A DNA stretch of 8,957 nt, from the NCBI RefSeq assembly GCF_934190855.1, contig NZ_CAKPTN010000064.1, positions 1 through 8,957 of the forward strand. The letters run 5' to 3'. The position numbers and the translations under genes were made by a program. Below the pieces are notes generated by a model. The model was not told the origin of the DNA. It made no database searches and saw only the letters and a list, made by a program, of their open reading frames with translations. Below are positions 1-6,180 of the stretch, one piece after another. Every line of letters begins with the position of its first letter. Within the stretch, counting starts at the first letter, position 1. The DNA comes from an uncultured Veillonella sp. (lineage in GTDB: Bacteria > Bacillota > Negativicutes > Veillonellales > Veillonellaceae).

Positions 1-902
1 GCTTAGACACACGTTTTCTTTACACATACTATCCGTATTTGACTCTATTCTACTTATTCTATTTGGCTAGTTTTAGGTCTAGTGAAAGCAATCGAACACA
101 ACGGATATTGTGCATCTTGTTTATTGCCATCACTACCATTTGTTTAGCGCTCATAGGAAAGCGTTTAATCAATGATCCTGTATTGTGGCTCAATACAATC
201 TATGTAGGTGCATTCAATCTAATCTTCTTGATATACAATGTATACACTCTTGTTAAACGATTAACACCATCTGTACACACCACCGTCATGGCTCTCGCAC
301 TAGGTGCAGTTCTATTTATGCCAGTTGTGGGCTATACAACATATAGAGATTTAGCTACCTACACTAAAGTAGCTGGTCAATGGCAGGTACACCTTCCTAT
401 AGTAGAAACTTTTACCACATATGGCCTAACCTATAGAACATCTTATGAATATCCATATGTTGAAGATACAGAAAATACGGAAGATAATAAAAATACTGAA
501 AAAACGCCAGCTACCACTCCAGCAAAAACAAAACAACTGGAAAGTATTCATTTTGAGGCTAAGGAGTTACCAAAGGCTATTTCTGTAACAGGTTACAATA
601 ATTATATTCCTAATATTTACTTACAAGTGACTGATACGAATATTGTGGAACATCAAAGACCTTCTGCAAAATTCAACGACATCTCTTTCCAATTAATCAA
701 CGATGGTCTTGATTTAGAGGTATCTATGCCAAACGGAGTAACCGAGGTACACCATTTATATGATACCTTCCGTAAGATAGGTGACAGTAGAACTATTGAC
801 CCTGTTGTCATCGATGGTACTGGATATAGACTCTTTATAGCATCCTACGTTGTAAGTGAATTCAGCTTACGCAGCGTTATATTCCATGTACTTTATATCT
901 AA
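1..902 (+). CDS. C-terminal part of a multi-pass membrane protein, DUF4153-like (5' partial)
   Basis: The frame is open to the left edge (first whole codon at 3-5), so the gene begins upstream; the TTG at 39 is only an internal codon. The visible part has hydrophobic segments at roughly residues 1-12, 22-40, 51-74 and 82-103 counted from that TTG. A charged, low-complexity linker follows (about 140-166, rich in E, N, T and K), then a soluble domain to the end (about 167-287). Several membrane helices, then a P-V-V-G-Y-x-x-Y type exit motif and a soluble tail, recall DUF4153 proteins, whose biochemical role is unknown. That family name is a tentative recognition; what is seen directly is a membrane protein with a hydrophilic C-terminal domain. 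It ends TAA at 900-902 and converges on the flavodoxin gene, with a shared terminator between them. Confidence 0.6.
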   Translation, partial: LDTRFLYTYYPYLTLFYLFYLASFRSSESNRTQRILCILFIAITTICLALIGKRLINDPVLWLNTIYVGAFNLIFLIYNVYTLVKRLTPSVHTTVMALALGAVLFMPVVGYTTYRDLATYTKVAGQWQVHLPIVETFTTYGLTYRTSYEYPYVEDTENTEDNKNTEKTPATTPAKTKQLESIHFEAKELPKAISVTGYNNYIPNIYLQVTDTNIVEHQRPSAKFNDISFQLINDGLDLEVSMPNGVTEVHHLYDTFRKIGDSRTIDPVVIDGTGYRLFIASYVVSEFSLRSVIFHVLYI

Positions 903-955
903 CATAACATTAGTATAAGCAACAGAATAAAAACCATATCCTATTATACTATTAT

Positions 956-990
956 AAAAGCAGTACCCACGCGGGGTACTGCTTTTCTTT
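956..990. terminator. Bidirectional rho-independent terminator between convergent genes
   Basis: A 13-bp perfect stem pairs 956-968 with 974-986 around a 5-nt loop (ACGCG). The arms are GC-rich near the loop, with A-tract and T-tract at the feet on both strands. It lies 54 nt past the stop of the membrane-protein gene (+) and 6 nt past the stop of the flavodoxin gene (-), so it can end both transcripts. Confidence 0.9.
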
Positions 991-991
991 A

Positions 992-1507
992 CTAATCTAA
1001 CTGAGCAAGAATATGTTTAGCAAATTCTTTCGCCGCTTTAAAATCATCTTCATTTGGATGAACTGCAGCTTGTTTATGACGTGCATCGCGGTCAGCAGAT
1101 TGGCCATGGCTATGCCCCTTAGGGAACATTTTATACATCATTTCGATGACCTTAGGATCTACTTTGCCTTGGCAGATGAAAGTCCCTACAGGTTCTACAC
1201 CTTCTGGTAAACACTTTGCAGCATTGATTAAACTCTCCTTAGCATGAGCCATTTGCGGTGGTACACCTGCCGTTGCAAACAACGCAATATATGGGTTATG
1301 CAATGTACCGAGTACATCACGGGCCTCTTTATTTGCAGTCCCCTTATCCACCCAGAATCCTGCAAATACAAGATCATAAGATGCTATATCGGAAGGCAAC
1401 TCGTTCATAGATACACAGGGTGTACCTGCTGGCAATACGCTCGTAATCGCCTCTGCCACTTGTTTTGTATTTCCCGTTAGAGATGAATATATAACAATAG
1501 ACTTCAT
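992..1507 (-). CDS. Short flavodoxin-family protein, BilS-like
   Basis: A cytoplasmic FMN-binding electron carrier of 171 residues. The N-terminus (MKSIVIYSSLTGNTK) is a flavodoxin first strand and phosphate loop, with S9-x-T-G-N-T14 holding the FMN phosphate. FWVDKG (51-56), FICQGKVDP (110-118) and HPNEDD (150-155) match my recollection of the BilS group, the flavodoxin-like partner encoded beside bilirubin reductase BilR in some gut anaerobes. No BilR lies in this window, so only the electron-carrier role is safe; the physiological partner is unknown. The ATG at 1505-1507 has a strong ribosome site, AGGAGGT (complement of 1513-1519), 5 nt away. It is divergent from nrdAB and its promoter region abuts that of nrdA. 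Family membership is confident, the BilS subgroup is moderate. Confidence 0.85.
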   Translation of the reverse strand: MKSIVIYSSLTGNTKQVAEAITSVLPAGTPCVSMNELPSDIASYDLVFAGFWVDKGTANKEARDVLGTLHNPYIALFATAGVPPQMAHAKESLINAAKCLPEGVEPVGTFICQGKVDPKVIEMMYKMFPKGHSHGQSADRDARHKQAAVHPNEDDFKAAKEFAKHILAQLD

Positions 1508-1531
1508 GTCTTACCTCCTATTTATATATCT

Positions 1532-1537
1532 ATTATA
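1532..1537 (-). promoter_or_regulatory. Possible proximal -10 element for the flavodoxin gene
   Basis: On the minus strand a perfect TATAAT (complement of 1532-1537) would give an RNA start near 1525 and a leader of about 17 nt before the start codon. The matching -35 position (1555-1560, TTAAAA) is poor, so this may be a secondary promoter or chance in AT-rich DNA. Confidence 0.35.
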
Positions 1538-1539
1538 GG

Positions 1540-1593
1540 ATATGTAAGGTAGTCTTTTAATAAAATAAATCACAATATTATATGTAAGGAAGT
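1540..1593. repeat. Pair of 14-bp direct repeats, 40 bp apart, upstream of the flavodoxin gene
   Basis: ATATGTAAGGTAGT at 1540-1553 and ATATGTAAGGAAGT at 1580-1593 differ at one position, and their starts are exactly 40 bp apart, close to four helical turns. Both lie between the distal flavodoxin promoter and its start codon. They could be tandem protein-binding sites or an old short duplication; no function is known. Confidence 0.5.
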
Positions 1594-1714
1594 TATATTT
1601 ACTGTCACGTACTATTTTACTATTCTTAAAAGAGATACAGCATTCAAAATCATCATATATGCATCCCATATAGTACTTTCTAGTATTTATAACTATATCG
1701 ATAATTTTAAGCAT

Positions 1715-1742
1715 ACTATATTCAAAAATTCCTAAATGTCAA
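1715..1742 (-). promoter_or_regulatory. Strong leftward sigma-70 type promoter (flavodoxin, distal)
   Basis: On the minus strand a perfect -35 TTGACA (complement of 1737-1742) is followed after 16 nt by TATAGT (complement of 1715-1720). Transcription would start near 1708 and give the flavodoxin mRNA a leader of about 200 nt. The -35 lies 2 bp from the -35 of the rightward nrdA-facing promoter. I saw no known riboswitch in the leader. Confidence 0.6.
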
Positions 1743-1744
1743 TA

Positions 1745-1773
1745 TTGAATGTATAGAATTTTTTCGCTATAAT
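1745..1773 (+). promoter_or_regulatory. Strong rightward sigma-70 type promoter facing nrdAB
   Basis: TTGAAT (1745-1750), a 17-nt spacer and TATAAT (1768-1773) make a near-consensus promoter with an expected start near 1780. It is the best candidate promoter for nrdAB, giving a leader of about 155 nt. The perfect palindrome TCAATATTGA (1739-1748) lies across the junction of the two divergent -35 elements and is a natural place for a shared regulator to bind. Confidence 0.65.
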
Positions 1774-1794
1774 CGTAACATAATGTATAAGCTC

Positions 1795-1833
1795 AATAAG
1801 AAAACTACCATATATTGTAGTTTTCTTATTTTT
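1795..1833 (+). promoter_or_regulatory. Long palindrome in the nrdA leader: candidate NrdR box and/or attenuator hairpin
   Basis: Arms 1795-1808 and 1817-1830 are perfectly complementary (14 bp) around an 8-nt centre, followed by TTT. In RNA this is an AT-rich hairpin with a U-rich tail starting about 15 nt after the predicted RNA start, so it could terminate the nrd transcript early. The central 18 bp (1804-1821, ACTACCATATATTGTAGT) resembles the NrdR repressor box, roughly ACACWATATATWGTGT, in its core AC-N-ATATAT-W-GT. NrdR is the usual ATP/dATP-sensing repressor of ribonucleotide reductase genes. A weaker half-palindrome, ACATAATGT (1778-1786), is centred about 30 bp upstream, similar to the roughly three-turn spacing of paired NrdR boxes. 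The palindrome itself is certain; which role it plays is inference. Confidence 0.6.
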
Positions 1834-1934
1834 CTGATTAGATTTAACTTAAAGATATTTTATACTTTTCAGTCTAATCTTATATATGCTTAGATTAACA
1901 GTTTTATTACTTTTAAGACTCAAGGGGAACAGTA

Positions 1935-4217
1935 ATGGAGATTATGATCAAGAAACGGGATGGCCATTTCGAGCCGTTATCCGTTGAAAAAACGAAACGT
2001 ATGATTGCCTTCGCATGTTTGGGGTTAGATTCTTGTGATCCACTAGAATTGGAAATGGATGCGAAGTTACAATTCGTTGATGGCATGACTACTAAAGAGA
2101 TTCAAAAAACTTTAGTACAAACAGCTATCGAAAAGGTTATCTCTAAAAAAGACGATGGCTTCGGCAACCAAGTCAACAAAATGAACCAGGATTGGCAATT
2201 CGTAGCGGCTCGTCTATTCTTGTTCGATCTCTATAAAGAAGCTGCTATCACTCGCCGCTATAAAGCATTCGGCTACGGCAACTTCCCAAATCTTGTACAC
2301 ATGCTTGTAGAAGAAAAAAAATACGCTGACTTCTTCGTTACAGAATATACTGCTGACGAATTACAAGAGTTAGGCGATTACATCAAACCTAAACGAGACT
2401 ATCTCTTCAACTACGAAGGCCTTAAATTGTTAGCTGACCGGTACTTGGTAAAAGGCTTCAACAAAGAAATCTACGAATTACCACAAGAACGTTTCATGGC
2501 TATTGCTATGCACTTAGCATTAGTAGAAGGCGAAAATAAAGTAGAATACGCTAAAAAATTCTACGACTTGATGAGCCAATTAAAAATGACAACAGCTACA
2601 CCTACATTGGCAAATGCTGGCACACCATTCCATCAATTGTCTTCTTGCTTCATCTCTGGTGTAGATGATAACTTATGGTCCATTTACGACGTAAACAGCA
2701 AGTTTTCTCGCGTATCTAAACATGGTGGTGCTCTTGGTATCTATCTTGGTAAAGTTCGTGCATTGAACTCCGACATCCGCGGTTTCAAAAACTCCTCTGG
2801 TGGCGTTATTCCTTGGATCCGTTTATACAACGATACTGCAGTTGCGGTAGACCAATTAGGCAAACGTAAAGGCGGCGCTACAGTAACACTCGATATTTGG
2901 CACAAAGACTTCTACGAATTCGTAGAGCTTCGTACAAATAATGGTGACGACCGTCGTAAAGCTCACGATATCTTCCCTGCTATCTCTGTTCCAAACATCT
3001 TTATGGAACGTATGATTGCTCGTGAAAACTTCACCCTCTTCGACCCTCATGAAATCTTAGCTGTAAAAGGCTATGCCTTAGAGGACTACTTCGATACAGA
3101 AGACGAAAAAGAGTTTACAAAACGCTATATCGAATGTGAACAAGATCCTAACTTACATGGTATCGAAGTTCCAGCACTGGACATGATGAAAAAAATCATG
3201 CGCTCCGCGGTTGAAACTGGTACACCGTTCATCTTCTTCCGCGATACTGTAAACGCTGCAAACCCTAACAAACATGCAGGTATGATTTACGCATCCAACT
3301 TGTGCCACGAAATCGCGCAAAACGTTGGCTTCACTAATCTTGCTGAAGAAATCATCAACGAAGATGGTACTATCACTACTAAAACAAATACGGGCGACAT
3401 GGTTACATGTAACTTGAACTCCATCAGCCTTGGTCGTATTACTGACGAAGAATTGGAAGAAAACATTGCCCTTCAAATTCGCATGTTAGACAATGTTATT
3501 TCCATTAACCAAGCACCAGTACCAGAGTCTCGTATGACGTCTGATAAATACCGTGCTATCGGTCTTGGTACTTCTGGTTACCACCACTACCTCGTAAACC
3601 ACGATATCCAATGGGAATCTGATGAGCACATCGAAGTAGCGGACAAATTGTTCGAAAACATCGCTTACTATGCGATCAAAGCTTCCATGGAATTGGCAAA
3701 AGAAAAAGGTGCATATCCTGCCTTCAAAGGTTCCGAATGGGAAACTGGTGCATACTTCACACGCCGTGGTTACACATCCGATCGTTGGAAACAATTAGCT
3801 GCAGATGTTGCTAAATATGGTATCCGCAATGGTTACTTAATGGCCGTAGCTCCAACTGGTTCTACTTCCAACATTGCGAATACAACAGCTGGTATCGACC
3901 CTATCTTCAAAAAATTCTTTATCGAAGAAAAGAAAGGTTCTTTCACACCAAAAACTGCACCAGATTTGAACAACAAAACATTCTGGCTCTACAAAGAGGC
4001 GCATACAATCGATCAACAATGGTCCATCAAAGCTTGTGGCGTACGTCAACGTCATATTGACCAAGCACAATCTTTCAACTTGTATATTACACCTCAAATG
4101 AAAGCGAAAGAAATTCTAGACCTTTACGTTGAGGCCTACAAACAAGGGATTAAAACAATCTACTACATCCGTAACCAATCCCTTGAAATGGATGAGTGCA
4201 CTAGCTGCTCCTCCTAA
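1935..4217 (+). CDS. nrdA: Ribonucleoside-diphosphate reductase, class Ia, large subunit
   Basis: The catalytic alpha subunit, which with NrdB reduces ribonucleoside diphosphates to deoxyribonucleotides in the cytoplasm. At 760 residues it matches the E. coli NrdA length. An ATP-cone allosteric domain fills about residues 1-95 (VTKRDG-like opening IKKRDG), followed by the ten-stranded barrel. Conserved sites are present: C238 and C492 (the reducing pair, E. coli C225/C462), N455-C457-E459 (thiyl radical and substrate residues in SNLCHEIA), Y743-Y744 (radical-transfer tyrosines), and the C-terminal redox pair C755/C758 in ECTSCSS, which passes electrons from thioredoxin or glutaredoxin. The ATG is preceded by AAGGGG (1922-1927), spaced 7 nt; an ATG three codons later lacks this fit. 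nrdB follows after 74 bp. Regulation by NrdR is suggested by the leader palindrome. Intact, with no odd residues. Confidence 0.97.
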   Translation: MEIMIKKRDGHFEPLSVEKTKRMIAFACLGLDSCDPLELEMDAKLQFVDGMTTKEIQKTLVQTAIEKVISKKDDGFGNQVNKMNQDWQFVAARLFLFDLYKEAAITRRYKAFGYGNFPNLVHMLVEEKKYADFFVTEYTADELQELGDYIKPKRDYLFNYEGLKLLADRYLVKGFNKEIYELPQERFMAIAMHLALVEGENKVEYAKKFYDLMSQLKMTTATPTLANAGTPFHQLSSCFISGVDDNLWSIYDVNSKFSRVSKHGGALGIYLGKVRALNSDIRGFKNSSGGVIPWIRLYNDTAVAVDQLGKRKGGATVTLDIWHKDFYEFVELRTNNGDDRRKAHDIFPAISVPNIFMERMIARENFTLFDPHEILAVKGYALEDYFDTEDEKEFTKRYIECEQDPNLHGIEVPALDMMKKIMRSAVETGTPFIFFRDTVNAANPNKHAGMIYASNLCHEIAQNVGFTNLAEEIINEDGTITTKTNTGDMVTCNLNSISLGRITDEELEENIALQIRMLDNVISINQAPVPESRMTSDKYRAIGLGTSGYHHYLVNHDIQWESDEHIEVADKLFENIAYYAIKASMELAKEKGAYPAFKGSEWETGAYFTRRGYTSDRWKQLAADVAKYGIRNGYLMAVAPTGSTSNIANTTAGIDPIFKKFFIEEKKGSFTPKTAPDLNNKTFWLYKEAHTIDQQWSIKACGVRQRHIDQAQSFNLYITPQMKAKEILDLYVEAYKQGIKTIYYIRNQSLEMDECTSCSS

Positions 4218-4239
4218 TACTAGATGTGTATATAAATCT

Positions 4240-4270
4240 GATGACGACCTATAGCAGTATAGGTCGCATC
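4240..4270 (+). other. Intercistronic hairpin between nrdA and nrdB
   Basis: A 9-bp perfect stem (4245-4253 with 4258-4266, loop GCAG) extends by four more pairs past one bulged A (4240-4243 with 4267-4270). No T-run follows, so it is not a typical terminator. It may protect the 3' end of nrdA mRNA, guide processing, or tune the NrdA:NrdB ratio. The structure is seen directly; the role is inferred. Confidence 0.6.
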
Positions 4271-4291
4271 GTTGTATAAAGGAGTCCTACT

Positions 4292-5320
4292 ATGGATAAA
4301 AAACTGATTTTCAACGAACATGGTGAACGTGGCACGCAAGCTATGATTGGTGGCAATACCACAAACCTTCGCGAATGGAACCGTATCAAATACGACTGGG
4401 CTAACCAAATGTACCGTACGATGCTCAACAACTTCTGGATTCCTGAAGAGATTTCCTTGAATGAAGACGTTAAGCAATTCCCATACTTAACAGATTATGA
4501 GCGCCGTGCATTCGACAAAATCATTGCGTTCTTGAACTTCCTTGATTCTATTCAATCTGAAAACTTGCCTAACTTGAGCCGCTATATTACAGCATCTGAA
4601 GTGGCGTCCTTATTGAATATCCAAGCATTCCAAGAGGAAATTCACGCTCAAAGTTATTCCTATATTTTGGACACTGTAACAAATCCTATTACACGTGACA
4701 AAATCTATGACGAATGGCGTACAGATAAAACATTGCTCGCTCGTAATCGCTTCATCGCCGATGCATACCAACGTTTCAGCGACGATCCTAGCGAAGCAAA
4801 CCTTATTCATACAATTATTGCTAACTATATCTTAGAAGGTATCTACTTCTACTCTGGTTTTAGCTTCTTCTACACATTGGCACGCCAAGGTAAAATGACA
4901 GCTACATCCACAATCTTCAAATATATCAACCGCGATGAAGTAACTCACCTTGTATTGTTCCAAAACATCATCCGCGAGTTACGCCGTGAACGCTCTGACT
5001 TGTTCACACCTGAACTAGAAGAGAAAATTACGGACATGATTCGCCAAGGTGCAGAAAATGAAATCGCTTGGGGACAATACATCACTGATGATAAAATCCT
5101 CGGTCTTAACAATGTTCTTATCGAACGCTACATCAAATACCTTGCAAACATCCGCTTAGAAGCAATCGGTTTGCCTCATTTGTATCCTGAAATCAAGGAT
5201 AATCCAATGGAATGGATTGAAAGTTTCTCCAACTTGAACAGCACAAAAACTGACTTCTTCGAAGCAAAAGTTACAAACTATACAAAAGCTGCAGCCTTTG
5301 ATTTTGATGACTTAGAATAA
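4292..5320 (+). CDS. nrdB: Ribonucleoside-diphosphate reductase, class Ia, small (radical) subunit
   Basis: The beta subunit, 342 residues, houses a dinuclear metal site and the stable tyrosyl radical that starts catalysis in NrdA. All the diagnostic residues are present: D85 (LDSIQ), E115 and H118 (EEIH), E182 (LEGIYF), E216 and H219 (RDEVTH), plus the radical tyrosine Y122 and a second-shell F186. E115, H118 and Y122 carry the same numbers as in E. coli NrdB. Keeping Y122 argues for a class Ia enzyme rather than the tyrosine-less Ic type. The acidic C-terminus (AAAFDFDDLE) is the flexible tail that docks on NrdA. AAAGGAG (4278-4284) sits 7 nt before the ATG. It is probably cotranscribed with nrdA and ends in a hairpin terminator. 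A diverged copy of this tail occurs about 0.9 kb downstream. Confidence 0.97.
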   Translation: MDKKLIFNEHGERGTQAMIGGNTTNLREWNRIKYDWANQMYRTMLNNFWIPEEISLNEDVKQFPYLTDYERRAFDKIIAFLNFLDSIQSENLPNLSRYITASEVASLLNIQAFQEEIHAQSYSYILDTVTNPITRDKIYDEWRTDKTLLARNRFIADAYQRFSDDPSEANLIHTIIANYILEGIYFYSGFSFFYTLARQGKMTATSTIFKYINRDEVTHLVLFQNIIRELRRERSDLFTPELEEKITDMIRQGAENEIAWGQYITDDKILGLNNVLIERYIKYLANIRLEAIGLPHLYPEIKDNPMEWIESFSNLNSTKTDFFEAKVTNYTKAAAFDFDDLE

Positions 5321-5334
5321 TAACAACAAAGATA
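5297..5334 (+). repeat. Direct repeat copy A: live 3' end of nrdB and trailer
   Basis: This 38-bp segment covers the last eight nrdB codons including the stop, plus 14 bp of trailer. It matches 6202-6238 with two substitutions and one 1-bp gap. Similarity stops at AAAGATA, just before this copy's own terminator stem. Confidence 0.85.
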
Positions 5335-5338
5335 AAAG

Positions 5339-5379
5339 AAAAAGTGATTCTCACGGTGTGAGAATCACTTTTTTCTTTA
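5339..5379. terminator. Bidirectional terminator after nrdB
   Basis: A 16-bp perfect stem pairs 5339-5354 with 5358-5373 around a 3-nt loop (GGT). An A-tract forms the left foot and a run of six T with TCTTT the right. It ends the nrdAB transcript and, on the other strand, the rubredoxin/DUF2231 gene whose stop is at 5404. Confidence 0.92.
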
Positions 5380-5403
5380 TAAAGGTTATTCGGTTAATAA
5401 CTA

Positions 5404-6042
5404 TTAGCCAGCTGTATATGGGCTGAATCGACCAGCAAATAGGTAGGAACCCATTTTGCCGAGTTTAGCAGCAAAGATAGAAGCTACAATACCTAAAATA
5501 ATCATAATCCATGCATTATCTGCATTTACGCCATCAGCAATAGCGATGTAGGCTTGTACACAGGACAAGATGAAGTAAATGATTGTTAAGTAAATTTTTG
5601 CTTTTGGAATCTTAGACTTTCCTGTTTTGTAACGTAATATACTACCGATATAGCCAGAGATGCCACCAATAATAACGAGGAGTGGTAGAATCATTGCTAC
5701 TAATGTAATAGCAGAGAATAATACATCTGCAATAGATGGAATTACCAATGCGATAACAGGTACTAAGAAAGAAGCTGCTGTTGCTGCGATTGGGAAATGT
5801 ACCGCAATTGGATGTAAATGAAGATCTAGCAATTTTTCACGTTTAGGATCAATGCGACGTGGCTTGTAATCCATCCAAACTGTTGGAGGGAAACCACATG
5901 TTGGACAAGGTTGATCCCTGTACTTTGCTTCCTCTATATATCCGCATACACGGCAAATTATCCATTCTGTACCTGCTTCAGGTGTTGGTTTAGCTGCGGT
6001 AGAACTTGTTGCTGCCGTAGCTGCTTTTTGTTCTGCTGTCAT
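5404..6042 (-). CDS. Rubredoxin-like domain fused to a DUF2231-like membrane domain
   Basis: A 212-residue protein in two parts. After an Ala/Thr-rich N-terminus, residues 27-60 form a rubredoxin-like metal knuckle with C30-x-x-C33 and C46-x-x-C49, the pattern found in rubrerythrin tails and rubredoxins; it probably binds iron or zinc. From residue 75 a membrane domain begins with H75-L-H77-P-I-A-V-H82-F-P, the hallmark of DUF2231, followed by about four hydrophobic helices (roughly 79-101, 106-135, 148-168, 174-192). DUF2231 histidines have been suggested to bind haem, but this is not established. A membrane-tethered redox protein, perhaps passing electrons to a peroxide or oxygen defence system, is the natural inference. 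The ATG has AAGGAG (complement of 6051-6056) at 8 nt. The gene is flanked by two copies of the nrdB 3' end, so it may be an acquired insert. Confidence 0.8.
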   Translation of the reverse strand: MTAEQKAATAATSSTAAKPTPEAGTEWIICRVCGYIEEAKYRDQPCPTCGFPPTVWMDYKPRRIDPKREKLLDLHLHPIAVHFPIAATAASFLVPVIALVIPSIADVLFSAITLVAMILPLLVIIGGISGYIGSILRYKTGKSKIPKAKIYLTIIYFILSCVQAYIAIADGVNADNAWIMIILGIVASIFAAKLGKMGSYLFAGRFSPYTAG

Positions 6043-6079
6043 TATGAAATCTCCTTACTTAAGAAATTCTATGTAATTG

Positions 6080-6095
6080 AATAATAATTATTATT
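6080..6095. promoter_or_regulatory. 16-bp perfect palindrome in the leader of the rubredoxin/DUF2231 gene
   Basis: AATAATAATTATTATT lies just downstream of the predicted RNA start and before the ribosome site. It is a plausible operator and loosely resembles Fur/PerR-family boxes, which would suit a redox gene. The low complexity of the flanking DNA makes chance a real alternative. Confidence 0.35.
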
Positions 6096-6102
6096 TATCT
6101 AT

Positions 6103-6111
6103 ATTATAGCA
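6103..6111 (-). promoter_or_regulatory. Extended -10 promoter for the rubredoxin/DUF2231 gene
   Basis: On the minus strand TGCTATAAT (complement of 6103-6111) is a perfect TATAAT with the TGn extension. The -35 (TTACTT, complement of 6127-6132, 18-nt spacer) is weak, as is common with extended -10 promoters. RNA would start near 6096, about 54 nt before the start codon. Confidence 0.6.
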
Positions 6112-6180
6112 CAACTCCCTAATTAAAAGTAAAATTTATATACTTATTTATAAATTAAATATATTGCTCTACTAATGCAC

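Larger units (their letters stand above)
1508..1934. other. 427-bp intergenic regulatory region between the flavodoxin gene and nrdA
   Basis: I find no convincing gene here. From left to right it holds the flavodoxin ribosome site (1513-1519), a weak proximal -10 (1532-1537), two 14-bp repeats, a strong leftward promoter (1715-1742), a strong rightward promoter (1745-1773), a 36-bp perfect palindrome (1795-1830), short complementary segments near 1836-1844, 1871-1880 and 1892-1897, and the nrdA ribosome site (1922-1927). The 67-codon minus-strand frame at 1511-1714 is judged spurious. Confidence 0.7.

Noticed and set aside
1511..1714. 67-codon minus-strand frame upstream of the flavodoxin gene
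   Set aside because: Very AT-rich, no ribosome site at a fitting distance, no recognisable motif, and its ATG overlaps the -10 of the strong leftward promoter, so that promoter could not transcribe its start.
1795..1833. Palindrome as the ordinary terminator of an upstream plus-strand gene
   Set aside because: There is no plus-strand gene between 903 and 1795, and a strong promoter lies just before it, so a leader attenuator, an operator or a small RNA end fits better.
3153..3476. Long minus-strand frames inside nrdA (also 2856-3050, 3486-3794, 3837-4097)
   Set aside because: They lie antisense to an unmistakable, fully conserved NrdA and come from its codon bias; none has a ribosome site or family resemblance.
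4220..4477. Minus-strand frames over the nrdA-nrdB junction and the nrdB 5' end
   Set aside because: Antisense to the nrdB start, no ribosome site, and the hairpin and nrdB ribosome site explain the sequence better.
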